The notes: generated by a model from the letters alone, not told the origin. DNA of 64,000 nt from Hemicordylus capensis (GCF_027244095.1 NC_069670.1:19147820-19211819), one strand, 5' to 3'. Positions 1 to 11,339 are shown, counted from the first letter of the stretch. Translations and numbers: made by a program.

Positions 1-164
1 AGTCTAGAACCAGACTGTGGAACCTGAGCCACAAGCTCAGACTTGATATTGCCTGAACTGCACGGACAGAGCGAGATCCTGAGCAGTATTCTCTTAAATC
101 CACCATCCAGAATGGCAGAAGGCAGGGCATTACAGGGCACCCTGCTGAGTGAGCAAAGAGGCAC

Positions 165-410
165 CTTTTAAAAGCGATGCTTCTCTTTCTTGAGCAGGGG
201 GAGAGCAACTGGCCCTCTCCATCCCCAGCACAGCATCCCTCCAGTGGCTGTTGCTGGTGTCCATCTCTTGTCTTTTTAAAAGATTGTGATCCCTTTGGGG
301 ACAGGGAGCCATTTTATTTGTTGATCGATATCTGTGTAAAGCGCTCTGGAAATTTGAGTTGAAAAGCGGTATAGAAATATTCATTGTATTGTTGTATTGT
401 ATTGTATTAA
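165..410 (+). repeat. SINE-like repeat, 'ccctttggggacagggagcc' family
   Basis: A SINE-type unit ends in a 'gcggtatagaaatattcattg' tail followed by a TTGTATTGTA-type simple repeat. Other copies lie at 16225-16488 (plus) and at 10318-10400, 38168-38350, 45430-45700 and 57127-57305 (minus). Confidence 0.6.
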
Positions 411-420
411 ACTGCACCAG

Positions 421-1110
421 TGAGAATGCTCCCTTCTGGTTTAGAGGGGCCAAATTTGTACACTTCGCGGCTGGCTGAGGGTCGTATGAGAAACCACCGG
501 GGATGCTACTAAGGGTAACAGGACTTACATCAGGTTGCTTCTCCATATCCACAATACGTTGTTTAAGCATTTCTTTGGGGGCATCACATCCTAATGAAAG
601 CAGATATTGTGGAGAGAGGCCATATCTGCCCAATTTGTCATGAAGGCTCTTGCTCCAATGAGAATGGAACTCCTCTTTCAATACGGGGGTGGGGGGTGGG
701 GGCAGGCCCTGATGGCACAAATATAATCTGAGCCAGAAGTTAAATGTGTGAAGCCAGCCCTGGCCCTTAAGTGTGGTTAAACCCACCTCTAGGTGTAGGG
801 TGGCATTTGAAACACATCCAGGCACACGATGGCGCTTGTGGTGCTTCAGGTGGTCTTGGCAAGATGCAGGAATGAAATAAACTTTCCCCATGCAGATTGC
901 TGCCCACACACACACTGCTCCCAAGGCTTGGCCCTGGCAATCGGACACGGAATAGACATCCGCTGGTCGCCCATGTGCCCACCCAAAGGACTGGAAATTC
1001 TTTGCCAAAGGAATTAAGGAGATCATTACACTTATGGAGAGAGGTGTAAAAGTGTATTCTACAGTGATAAGCCCCAAACATTCTATTGGTCACAAAATCC
1101 AAACGGTCCA
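421..1110 (-). repeat. Fragment of an unidentified coding repeat
   Basis: The minus strand keeps a protein-like stretch whose best part reads LKEEFHSHWSKSLHDKLGRY and then LSPQYLLSLGC and KQRIVDMEK. Related text occurs at 21840-22410 (opposite orientation), 37210-37510, 45365-45440 and 56168-56469. The repeated spread suggests a mobile element. I do not recognise the family; a recombinase or other DNA-binding protein is possible but unsupported. Confidence 0.4.
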
Positions 1111-1657
1111 ATCTGCTAGAAATTTGGAACAGGGTAATAAATGAAGAGATCACAGCAAACACACACACACAATTCTCCAAGCCATTTGAACTCCCTGTTC
1201 TAAGCAGGCAGGAACGCGGAATATCTTATAGTGCTCACACGTCTCCCATTCAAATGCAAGCCAGGGTGGACCCTGCTTAGCAAAGGGGGCAATTCCCAGC
1301 AGCCACAGAGGCCAGTAGAATGCTGAGAGTTGTAGGCCAACATCCACAGGAAGGTGAAAGCGGAGCCGTCTTAAGCAGAGCTGTACACACTCCCACTGCC
1401 TGTCGTCCGCTGGCCAATCACCTCCCATGACACAGCTGGTGCCACACCCCAGGCCTGACCATGGGGCCGAGAGAGGCACCGCCCTCCATGAGGATGGCAG
1501 GGAGTTCTGGTGTCTGGTCCCTGCCCGGCCAGCTCCACTTTTCCCATGAGGCAGTGCCGCAGATGCACCCTGGCACCCTTTCGAAGGGCGACTCAGCTCC
1601 TCTTCCTCCCTCCTCCTGTCCCAGAGGGGCTTCCACCCCAAGGGGGTTTTCCCCCTG
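1111..1657. repeat. Repeat debris; 3' part of the 'acataggaagctgcc' family at 1209-1300
   Basis: 1209-1300 matches the 3' part of the repeat seen full length at 16652-16975 (the block with cagaccctgcttagc). The remainder of the interval shows no gene. Confidence 0.4.
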
Positions 1658-2240
1658 GGTCATGCTGGGGAACCTGTGGTCCTTGCGAGTGTTCCCTCTA
1701 TCAGGGATTCCTAGATGTTGTGGACTACAACTCCAAGAATCCCCAGCCACAGTTCCCCCAGCACAGTTCGTCTTGTTTTGGCATATTCACCTGAGTAAAT
1801 GCGGCTTCTGTTATCATACACATAGAAAGTTTGTATTATTATAATGTATTATGTAAAAGCATTTTCCTTAATGTATGGTTTATTCTTTGTTGCATCAGCA
1901 TTTGAAAAGTTTTTGTGGAGCAACTTACACTCCCCTGGAAGAATTTTAGCAATGGGGAAGTAATACAGAAACTTTACAGCAACCAGGGTGAAGATGCTGA
2001 CTTTGTGAAACTGTTTAGACATTCACAGTTGGAAATAATGGATTTCTGATGAAGCAGCAGCGAAAGAAAGATTTATCGCAAAATCTTGTTAAATATATAC
2101 TTATTGTATTGTGTTGGTTATACATTATTTACATTGTAGAAAGTTGATACATTTCATGTTTACATAAATAGTTTACATCTTGTTCATTTAGTGGTATTTG
2201 ATTTTGTATTGTTTATGCATAGTACCACTCCCCTATATAT

Positions 2241-2960
2241 CATTTTTTGTATAGGGAGTAATGGGCTGGATGAGTGATAACAAATTGAATCTTAATCCAA
2301 GCAAGATGGAGGTGTTCATTGTGGGGGATTGGAATTTAAGGGAGGAGTTAGATCTTCCTGTGCTGGATGGGGTTACACTCCCCCAGAAGGAACAGATACG
2401 CAGCTTGGGAGTGCTCTTGGATCCAGGCCTCACCCTGGTGTCTCAGGTGGAGGCCATGGCCAGAAGCACTTTCTGTCAGCTCCGGATGATTCGACAGTGG
2501 CGTCCATTCCTTGAAGAGAACGATCTCAGAACAGTGGTGCATCAGTTGGCAGCCTCCCAGCTTGACTATTCCAACGCACTCTATGTGGGGCTGCCTTTGT
2601 ACGTAGTTTGGAAACTTCAGTTAGTTGAAATGCAGCAGCCAGTTTGGTCTCTGGGGCAAACCGGAGAGACCATATTATGCCTGTCTTGAAACAGTTACAC
2701 TGGCTGCCAATATGTTTCTGGGCAAATTACAAAGTGCTGGTTATTACCTTTAAAGCCCCAAAGGGCTTAGGTCCAAGTTATCTTAGAAAGCGCCTTCTTC
2801 TGCATGATCCCCACCGCACATTAAGGTCATCTGAGGAGTTCCGTCTTCAGGTACCACCAGTTCGTCTGGTTGTGACTCAGAGCTGCTCCTGGGCTGTGCA
2901 ATGTGCTCCTGAAAGAAATCCACACATTTTCTTGTTCTTAATCTCCCCCCCCCCTTATCC
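2241..2960 (+). mobile_element. LINE fragment, L2/CR1-like reverse transcriptase C-terminal part
   Basis: The translation contains WMSDNKLNLNPSKMEV, LGVLLDP, SQLDYSNALYVGLP and VLKQLHWLPI, the well-known C-terminal reverse transcriptase blocks of L2/CR1-type non-LTR elements. The frame changes near 2644-2690 and there is no complete ORF, so it is a dead 5'-truncated copy. Confidence 0.75.
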
Positions 2961-3836
2961 TAATGGCTCCTTTCATCCTGATAAGAGAGCAACAACGGAA
3001 ACACATCTCTGGGATTCTCAGTGAAGTGGAGTAGTTAATCTGGGTTTATTGATAAGCCAATAGTCTGCCCTGCTTAGCAAGGCCCTCTGTCTTCTGGGGA
3101 GATTGTGGAAGGGGGTTTCTTTGGCCATCGGAAGAGCTGGTGATGAATTCCAGCCCCATCAGCAAATAGGCCCTGTAGACTCTGGTTGAACAGTAGGAGC
3201 AGAAGGAGCGGGTGGTGCCACATTACCCACACACAGCCTGCCACTGTGTTTCCCCCACCACCATGCCAGCCACACTGATGTAGGGGGCATGGCTGGGGCT
3301 GGAGGAACATGCAGGGGGGTGGGGGAGGTGGGGTGATGGAGTAGGGGGAGGTGGTGGCTCACCGAGCAGCAAGGCATTTTCCTGGTGCACCCTCGCCTGG
3401 TGCACCCTCCTGCGCTCGCTGGGCTCTCCCCGTGCCAGCTGCCCGGCTCCCCTTTCCCGCTCTCCCTGTCCGGAGAGCCCCACTTCCTCTCCTTCCAATT
3501 GGTCGTGAAAGGTAGGCTCAGACTGCCCTTAGGGCAACAGGGCATTTTCCCGGTGTGCCCCACCTGCTGCACCCCACCCCACCTGGTGTTCCCCGCCCCA
3601 CCCCTGCACCCCAACTCCCACCCTTAATTACCCATTCTGCTTAAAACCTGCCCCCTCCCCACATATATTCCACCACCCTCTCAGTGCCCCCAGTCCGGCC
3701 CTGCTCGTGCCCCCCACCCCGTGGCTCAAGGACATTTGTTTCCCCCCCACCCCACTTTCTCAATTATCCCTACACATGTGCTGAACAGCTAGATGGGATC
3801 AAATCGACGAGGCTAGGTTATATATATATATATACA

Positions 3837-4456
3837 CAGTGGGTATTGAAAAGAATCACCCCCTTCGATAGACCTTAAATTCTGGTTCCCTTACATCCTG
3901 AAAAGAAAACACAAAGAAAATTCCCTTCACCAGCTGTACTTATCCAATGCAACCTATAACATCCAACTGAAAAACATCACAATTACAGTCCAGAAAAAAT
4001 GTCAGAAATAAAAAACAAGAATCTCTATCAATGTGGCCCAGTCAGAGCCCAGACCTAAATCCCATAGAAAATCTGTGGGGAGATTTGAAGATAGCAGTCC
4101 ACCAACACCTACCATCCAATGTGACCGAACTTGAACAGTTCTGTATGGAGGAGTGGGCAAATATTGCTCCGTCTAGATGTGCAAGGTTGATAGAGAAGTA
4201 TCCCAACAGACTCAAGGCTGTTATTAAAGCAAAAGGTGGTTCAACAAAATATTGACATTGGGGGGGGGTGATCCTTTTTCAATCTCAGTAATTCTTGTTT
4301 TTTATTTCTGACACTTTTTCTGGACTGTAATTGTGATGTTTTTCAGTTGGATGTTATAGGTTGCATTGGATAAGTACAGCTGGTGAAGGGAATTTTCTTT
4401 GTGTTTTCATTTCAGGATGTAAGGGAACCAGAATTTAAGGTCTATCGAAGGGGGTG

Positions 4457-4459
<3 letters not shown>
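3837..4459 (+). mobile_element. Tc1/mariner-type element with long terminal inverted repeats
   Basis: The ends are inverted copies of about 170-190 bases: from cagtgggtattgaaaagaat on the left, and on the right ending ctatcgaagggggtgatt. Between them, 4031-4255 encodes the C-terminal transposase part with the hallmark SPDLNPIENLW. Most of the transposase is missing, so it is an internally deleted copy. A long (TA)n tract adjoins its right end. Confidence 0.75.
4031..4255 (+). pseudogene. Tc1-like transposase, C-terminal remnant
   Basis: The fragment has WPSQSPDLNPIENLWGDLK, which includes the last part of the DDE/D catalytic region, then a run to a stop at 4253-4255. The N-terminal DNA-binding part and the first two acidic catalytic residues are absent, so it cannot act alone. 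Confidence 0.7.

Positions 4460-4522
<63 letters not shown>
4460..4522. repeat. (TA)n microsatellite
   Basis: About 30 TA units directly follow the Tc1-like terminal repeat. Tc1/mariner elements insert at TA, so the tract may have been the target or have grown from it. Confidence 0.9.
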
Positions 4523-4523
<1 letters not shown>

Positions 4524-5204
4524 CCCCCAGGCCCAGTTCTTATAATCCTGGAAGATTGCTTCTTAGAGGCCAGGTTTCCACAGAGTTCAGAGGAAAGGAA
4601 GAGGCCAAGAGTGATCTCTAGGACAAGCCACTGGGTTATCGGCAAAGAAACCGTGAAGCAGTCGTGCAGCTTGGCTCCTTCTGTATCCCTGGCTCCCTCT
4701 GGCCTGGCGCAGCTTGGCTTCTTCTGTGTCCTTGGCCCTCACACTCACTCTCAAAACCTGTGGATTAAGAACAAGGTATATCTATGTACATTGTTCTGGG
4801 CTCCTTGGAGGAAGAGCGGAATATAAATGTCAATCAACCAATCAACCAACCAATCATCTCTTTTGATGGACTGGCCATACATGCATTTTTATAGTATTTG
4901 AAATTTGGGTTCTCTCTCTCTTTACCTTGGCCCAGTCTGCCTTTGAGTGGGAGGGCCTCTCCTCCAGCATAGTGCAGCCTGGCTTCGTTTGAGTCCTGGC
5001 CCTTTAACTGGGGAAAAAGGAGTTGGTTAAGAATATAGTACATCTATTGAATATGTCCCCAATGAGACATTTTGATGGTATCAGCAATCTGGTTCATTGA
5101 TTGCTCTTGACCTGCCTCACAGGGCTGTTGTTAGGAAGAGAAAAAGGTTCAGGTCCATCACCACTTAGACATGCAGCTTGTTAGGAAACCCTGGCTGTTC
5201 TGCT

Positions 5205-5355
5205 CAGGGGTGTATCTAGGAGAGAGGGGACCCGTGTTCACCCCTCTCTCCAGCGGCCCCTTGGAGGGAGGGAGATGATGAAGAAAATAGGGAGGGGAGG
5301 AGCTTGGGGGCCTGGGTTCTTTGAACCCATCTGCTCAATTATAGCTACACCCTTG
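5205..5355. mobile_element. hAT-type MITE (151 bases)
   Basis: The ends are caggggtgtatctag and ctacacccttg, near-perfect inverted repeats. Flanks gttctgct (5197-5204) and cttctgct (5356-5363) make an 8-base target duplication with one difference. The inside contains cccgtgttcacccctctctc, as in the copies at 41931-42098 and 62125-62292. Confidence 0.7.
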
Positions 5356-5404
5356 CTTCTGCTCTAGGGGATTGGCAAGAGAGGACAGAAAGGAATACAT
5401 AGGA

Positions 5405-5620
5405 AGGAACATAGGAAGCTGTCTTACACCAAGCCAGAGTCAGACCCTTGGTCCAACTAGCTCAGTATTGCCTACCCAGGCTGGCAGCAGCTTCTCTAAG
5501 GTTGCAGGCAGAAATCTCTCTCAGCCCTATCTTGGAGATGCTGCCAGGGAGGGAACTCGAAGTGCTCCCCAAAAGGTCCACAGACATGGTCCCCTGTCCC
5601 CAAAAGGCTCACAATCTAAA
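5405..5620 (+). repeat. 'acataggaagctgcc' family repeat, 5' two thirds
   Basis: This is an abundant interspersed repeat recognisable by gagtcagacccttggtcca and gagatgctgccagggaggga. The longest copy here is 16652-16975. Further copies are at 25430-27000 (split), 39608-40000 (nested) and 58627-58720. Confidence 0.6.
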
Positions 5621-5796
5621 GATACATGGGAAGAGGGAGGGAAAAGAGGGGTTAACAGAGTGCAGTGGTGGGGTGCAGAGAGAAAGGGGATCACATGAGA
5701 GATCAACCAAGGTGAGTGGAGAGAGAAGAATGCATTTATTTTAGGGTGAGAGGAAGTAGATGAGCATAGGCTATTATAATGTATCATATATTCCAA

Positions 5797-5995
5797 CATA
5801 GAGTGCTGGACTAGGACCGGGGAGACCCGAGTTCAGATCCCCATTCAGCCATGAGACTTGCTGGGTGACTCTGGGCCAGTCATGTATCTCTCAGCCTAAC
5901 CTACCTCACAGGGTTGTTGTGAGGATAAAAAGAAGCATGTAGTTGAGCTCCTCGGAGGAAGAGCGGGATATAAATGTAATAAATAAATATTTCAG
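5797..5995 (+). repeat. tRNA-derived SINE
   Basis: The head is agagtgctggactaggac followed by a B-box-like gagttcagatcccc. The body has cctacctcacagggttgttg and the tail is a gcgggatataaatgtaataa type. Minus-strand copies are at 21165-21270, 24686-24868 and 27224-27440. It is not a functional tRNA gene. Confidence 0.75.
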
Positions 5996-6650
5996 GCAGA
6001 GCCAATCATCCACTTCTTCCGATATAGGAGCACATTGTCTGAAAACAAAAGTATCATTTTGTTGTTTCAAACTCCAAGTTCTGCCTTTCCTATAGCATTT
6101 CCTCTAGGATCCTTTTAAAAAGTCATGGCGAGCCTTTCGTAAGGTGCATGGATCAGGCTATTTAATTCAAAAAGCTGTTGCTGACGACATTTAGGAAAGG
6201 TTTGGATATGCCTTGAAAATAAACAAGTGTCCAAGGTTTCAGGAGAGAGAGAGAGAGAGAGAGGGATGACCAGCCATCCACTTTGCTGCCCCCGCTGGTG
6301 CAGTATAACATAAAATCCCATGCCGGGAGTTCAAAATTACTTGGGGGGGGGGCACATTGCTTGCTCTCAGCACACACTAGCTGGCTGAGAAGTCGACTGC
6401 TGAATAAACAGGCACACAATGTGCCTGGTTCAGACGCCCCATCAGAATCTGGAGGCAACACCTGGAAAGATTACAGCTGACTCTTCAGCAGTTGACTAAT
6501 CAGCCAACTGTTGTGATGACCACCACCACTTTCTGTGATAAGCCGAAGTAAAGTAATGCGTGCCGTTGCCTTGGTGTCGACACCCCCTGTGGTTGTCTTT
6601 GGTAGAATACAGGAGGGGTTGACCATGGCCTCCTCCCACGCAGTCTGAGG
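5996..6650. other. No gene seen; short (GA)n at 6243-6263
   Basis: Apart from a (GA)n run and a poly-G run near 6344, I see neither a credible coding segment nor a known repeat here. Confidence 0.4.
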
Positions 6651-7190
6651 TGTTGCCTTTCAGCATCTTCCTAGATCACTGCTGCCTGATCTTGTCCCTG
6701 CGGGAATTCCAATGGGCAAATCTGCTTGTTAGTCAAGCATCTCCGCGCTGCTCCATGCTGTGGCTAAGCCCAAGTGGCCGCCTGCGTTCAATACCAAGAG
6801 GGAAACAGGTGTGCCAGGTGCTTTTCGAGCTGGGGAGGGAGGAGGAGGGGGGCACAGACCAATCTGTCTCCATGGCGCAGCCCCACTGCTCGGGGTCCTG
6901 GGGTTTGCTGCTGGCCTCTGAGAAAGAGTAGGCGGCTCTTTCTTCACTCACCCCAAACTGCCCGCTTCGCACTTTAATTTTGTGGGAAACCTGAAGTTTG
7001 GGGCTCGTCACGTGCTCCTCACGTGTGGCAGGGAGAGGCACAGAGGGAGCGGAGAGGGGACTTCAAGCGAGAGTTGCCGACTCTGACTGCATCTCGATGG
7101 CCGCCTGGGAAGTCCGCCCCCCCCCCCAATATTTTTCAATAGAATGCACAACAACATCAAGCCATCCAAATGGCCAGGACTGCGTTCCAA
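6650..7190 (-). repeat. Inverted copy of the 21340-21770 region
   Basis: Blocks such as gcacaacaacatcaagccat and the stretch around 'cacagagggagcggagagg' recur in reverse complement at 21340-21500. The 'gagaaagagtaggcggctc' part recurs in reverse complement near 21585-21605. Together with 590-1110 it forms an inverted, split version of 21340-22400. Confidence 0.6.
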
Positions 7191-7404
7191 ACCATGGTCT
7201 GACTCTGTAGAAGGCAGCTTCCTGTATTCCTCTGAGAGTTGAATGCGAGCTGGGCCTGAGTTCTAAGTATTGGAGCATGGATCTCCGAAGCGGGGGGACC
7301 TCGTACCCCAACATGCAAAGCTCAGAAATTCACCCCCACTACCAGCGTGAACATGAAGGACTTAAACCCAAAAGGCACGTGAGGGAGGAGGGGAAACACG
7401 CCAG

Positions 7405-9140
7405 AACACTAAGCTGCTTCTAAGTACCACCAGGCACATTTCTTCCCCAAATTAGTAGCCAAAATGCAGCCTTAAGATTTAGGAGGGCATTTCCTCTTGC
7501 TGCATGACCCACAACCATGTGTCCACATACACAGAACATGTGCAGAGTGCCTCTCTCCCCAAAGCAAACATCCCTCGCCTTGAGCTCTCTCCCTTTGCCC
7601 AAGAAAAGGAGGCCACCACACAGAAATCAGAACCACCAGCCTTGAGTTGTGGCAAAGAGACTCATGCTGGGCTTCCTATATAGACAATCACTGCAAGAGA
7701 ATGGAAGACCCCATAGAGTTGGGCAGGTGCTTTTCAGAGAGCCATCTCACAAAGTGTAGGAAAAGAGCCACAACAACCGCCTCCCAAAGGCTCACCAAAA
7801 CACCAGACAGGCCTCAAATGAAACCCACTCTTCCCTCCAGCTTAAAAAGTGGGGGTGTGTGTGTGTGTGTGCAGAAAAGCAACTGGCCGACCTCAGTAGG
7901 GGTAGCTGACTGGATGGTTTCTGGCTGCTATCAGAAAGGGCACAAAAAGATGACCAGCAGCTCCTGCCCCATGAGCAGTGAGGACTGCAGCCATACTATG
8001 GTGCTTGCCCTCCCCAAGAGCGACCCAAGTGGGGGGCCCAGGCTGGGGTGCTTTGGGGGCTGGGAGTGAACTCGGGCACAGCCCTGCAGTCTAAGGCAGG
8101 CCTTGAGGGGACAGTCCCATTTTGGAAGCAGACACCCGTGTGTGCGTGTGCGTGTGTGCGTGTGCGCGCACGGGGGGGGGCGTGGGGTGTTTGAGAAAAC
8201 TCAAACTGACTCTTGCCAGTTGTGGGGCTGGGCTGCCACCCCAATGCAAAAGGGCGACGGTGGTCACTGTGAAATAAGCAGTCCTCAGACTTTGTGCCTT
8301 CAGAGGAAGGACACCCAAGGCTGGAGAGAGACAGAAAGACCAACAAATTGTGGTTTTTTTAAAGTGCAGCAGGCATCAGGCTGCTCCTGGAGCAAGAGTT
8401 CCTCGGAGGAGCTGGAAGACACCAATGCAAAACAGCGATGCCAGCCAGGGGGCCCCTTCTCAGCCCAAAGGCCAGACTTGCACCACCAACTGGCTTCAAG
8501 CCTTTGCTTGCCCCCTTCTTCTTCCTTTTCTTCTCCCCCACCCCACCCCTACTTCTCCTCCCTAATAGGAGAGAGAGAGCGCGCCTGAGGCCATTTTGGA
8601 CTCTTCACAGCTCTAGACTCTTTGGGGTGAAGCAGCAGCAGCAGCAGCAAGCGAGAAGAGGAGCCTCGCTCTTCTCCAGACCCATGAGCATCCACACACA
8701 GCCTACATCCAGGGCTGTCCTTAGAGAGCTCAGGCAGGTGTGGGACCCAGGGCAAATCAGCCAGTGTGGCCCCCTTCCAGTTAATTCTAATGGGGGTCAA
8801 CAGAGAGGGATGGGGTGATCGCCCTGTTTGCCACGCCCTAAGGACAGCCCTGCCTACATCCATCCATCCAGACCGCCCCGTGAGTTGGCGGTCCTTGATT
8901 TCCATCCACACACACACACAAACTCACACACTCTTCCAGCCCTCCGCTTGCAAAAGCTCCGAGGCAAGCAGCAGACCAGGCAGGGGACCCCAAGTGGTGG
9001 GGTGGCTGTGGCGCCCTGGAGACTGGTGGGGTGGGACGCACCTGCCTGCCTACCTGCCCCTAGCGAGTGAATGCAGGCGGCGTGGACACACCTCCGCAGT
9101 GAGGGGCAATGGTGGTCCTCAGCCCTGCCAGAAACAGGAC
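7405..9140 (-). pseudogene. First-exon module A with a broken first exon (9092-9140)
   Basis: This copy of the receptor-gene 5' region shares intron-1 sequence with module B from about 7870 and upstream sequence with module C from 7405. The minus strand at 9092-9140 reads VLFLAGLRTTIAPHCG, matching the signal-peptide core of module B, and ends GGAG before GTGTGT. The start codon side is missing because an hAT-type element begins at about 9147. No downstream receptor exons are present, so it is a relic. Confidence 0.6.
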
Positions 9141-9146
9141 CGGCAG

Positions 9147-9317
9147 CAAGGGCGGAGCAAGGCGGGAGTGGGGGGCCCAGAGACAAGATTATAAAAAGGG
9201 CCCCCCCCCCGCACTGAAGCTCAGCTCATGAAGTAAAGAAATCTTAAATGAAGCTGAATAGTAACAAAAAGCAGAGTAAAATTTGTATACATATACATAT
9301 ACGTGTGTGTATGTATG

Positions 9318-9379
<62 letters not shown>

Positions 9380-9745
9380 CATACACACACACATACACAC
9401 ACGTATATGTATATGTATACAAATTTTACTCTCCTTTTTGTATATATATACCTATATAATATATATATACCTATGTGCCACAATAGAACATCATCCTGAA
9501 TTGTTTTTTTAAAGGTCATGTAAATTGTGGACGATGCAAGCCATTGAATGGTACTAGAGAAAGACTTGCTGTTCCGGTAGCTCCAGGTCTTAACACTCAC
9601 ATCAGTTTTGGAGGAGGAATACAACTGAAGGAAGCCCGGGAGGGTGTGCAGCTGGGGGAGTCAGTCATGTGACTTGCCTGGGGGGGGCAAGGCAATGGGC
9701 CCCCAGACAACTGTCTCCCCTTGCCCTAGGATAGTTACGCCCCTG
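9147..9745 (-). mobile_element. hAT-type non-autonomous element with an internal palindrome
   Basis: The right end gttacgcccctg and the degenerate left end caagggcggagcaagg match the reversed ends of the element at 45943-46377, and much of the inside (e.g. catcagttttggaggagg versus the 45943 copy) corresponds in reverse. A clean target duplication is not visible. Its left edge cuts into the module A first exon. Confidence 0.6.
9265..9443. repeat. Long palindrome with (TA)n centre
   Basis: Arms of roughly 75 bases (gtaaaatttgtatac on the left, gtatacaaattttac on the right, each continuing through GT/CA-rich text) flank a long alternating TA core. The whole could fold as a cruciform or hairpin. 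Confidence 0.85.
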
Positions 9746-10394
9746 ATGCCACCTTGCTGGCGCCGCTGTTACTGTGCATTACATGGACTTGCCTGGCGCA
9801 TGCGTTCAGCATCCCAACCATCTCCCGTCGGCGCCTCCTTCATCTTCCCCTGCTCCAGGCTGAGATGTTGTGCTTGCTGTGACTCCCCTCTGAGCTTGTT
9901 GCAGGCATTGGGGGGGGGGGGGGAGTTTAAACAACAAGCAGCAGCAACCAACCAAACCAATTCTCTAGCCTGTGTTGTTTTCCTGTGAGCGGTCCGACCG
10001 TCCCCCTTTCCCTGCTCTTGAGGGAGGAGCTTTCTGCCTGCACATATTCTATCAGCGTCAGAAACTGTGGAGGAGCTGCTGCGCCCTGAAAGGTGCTGAA
10101 AATAGGAGCGCACGAGTAAGACTGGGTGAGGGTGATGGAGCTGGGACTGGGAGCCCCCCCCCCCGCCGCAATTGCTTTGCACCACTGCACTAGCTGGATG
10201 GATAATATAATTCAGATGGGTTGAATTTTTAAAGGGCCACCCTTGAGATTAGCAAAAACTGGGTAAAACTAAAAGCATTATTTTATCCCCCCTTCTTCAG
10301 TCTGAGAACACAATCCAAAAAATATATATATATAAGATGGACACCAGCAACAGCCACTGGAGGAATGCTATGCTGTGCTGGGATGGATAGGGCC
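9746..10394. other. No gene seen; SINE remnant at 10318-10394
   Basis: The stretch includes poly-G and poly-C runs near 9910 and 10155. The 3' end carries a minus-strand piece of the SINE-like family (ccagcaacagccactggagg). No credible exon is visible. Confidence 0.4.
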
Positions 10395-10590
10395 AGTTCT
10401 GACTGATGGATTAAGTGCTGTCAAGTCGGTGTTGACTCTTAGCAACCACACAGATAGATTCTTTTCCAGGATGATCAATCTTCAGCTTGGCCTTGAAGGT
10501 CTCTCAGTGGTGCCTTCATTGTTGTCACAAATAAGTCCATCCACCTGGCTGCTGGCCGTCCTCTTCTTCTCTTTCCTTCAACTTTCCCCA
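10395..10590 (-). mobile_element. BovB/RTE-like LINE 3' fragment
   Basis: The text gtcaagtcggtgttgactct and the following 150 bases match the start of the longer minus-strand element at 44335-44870, which shows RTE/BovB protein blocks. This copy holds only the very C-terminal part and the tail. Confidence 0.55.
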
Positions 10591-11339
10591 TAAACTTTCC
10601 CCTTTCACCATCTGGTGGGTTGTCATATGGTGGGGGGAGGACAGACTCTGCGGCTGCATAGGCCTAATCTTCGTGGGTGCCTGTGGCAATGATGGGTCAG
10701 TGGGGCACAGTGGAGTCCTAGCATCAGCCATCGTCTCTGTACAGCTGTAAAATGGTTTCCCTCTAAACACACCACCCCCTAGTCCTGTTTTTAGAGGTGT
10801 CACTTGACCCCGTTTCAACCAATAAAGTTACACAAAATGGCCACCCGGTCATTATCACGCCTGCGCACTCGGACCTTTCCGGGGTCTGAAACCTGTTCCC
10901 ATTGGTCCAGGGTTGTTAGGTGTGTTTGTAGAGGGGTCACATGCCCACTTTCGGGACATGTCTGGACATATTCTGAGGGGTAGGAGGGGTAGGATGGGGG
11001 CCAAACTTCCGGGGTGAGGGCGTACCCCTACTTCTGACCCTTTCCAGCCACATGGGGGTCTCCTTTGACCATTTCCGCTGACGAATTCCTGCTGATGCAT
11101 ATCTGGTGAGGTATTTCCGGTGACATCAGCACAATTTGACAGCTGCACGCCCCGCCCCCTGTGATGTCACTGTGATGTCATCCTCCAGCCATGTGCATTT
11201 GTTTGTAAACAAAAGCACATGGCTTTTGAAAGCAGGTAGGGGGGATTAGCGGGGGTCATGGGGGCGCCCCCCACGTGACCCGCAAAGATGGCGCCCAGGG
11301 CACGTGCTCCCCCCTGCCCCCCCCCATCGTTACGCCTCT
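10591..11339. other. No gene seen; ends in an hAT-like terminus
   Basis: A GC-rich stretch with no credible exon. Its last 12 bases, cgttacgcctctg-like, match the terminus of the 43160-43561 element, so part of it is probably an hAT-type element abutting the right inverted-repeat arm. I could not place its other end. Confidence 0.35.

Larger units (their letters stand above)
1658..5132 (+). repeat. Left arm of a large inverted repeat
   Basis: This arm is the reverse complement of 11340-14339. The outer ends are tgggtcatgctggggaacct at 1658 and its complement ending at 14339. A 69-codon stretch at 4834-5043 is identical to that at 11429-11638. The arm carries an L2/CR1-like LINE fragment (2241-2960). 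It also has an extra 350 bases near 3360-3715 and a Tc1-like element at 3837-4459 that the other arm lacks. Confidence 0.85.

Noticed and set aside
5797-5995. A tRNA gene, because of A-box and B-box-like text
   Set aside because: The same head recurs with a common non-tRNA body and AT-rich tail at 24686-24868 and 27224-27440, which is a SINE family.
9189-9624. Open frames rich in Tyr-Ile and Tyr-Thr repeats
   Set aside because: They are translations of (TA)n and (CA)n repeats within the palindrome.
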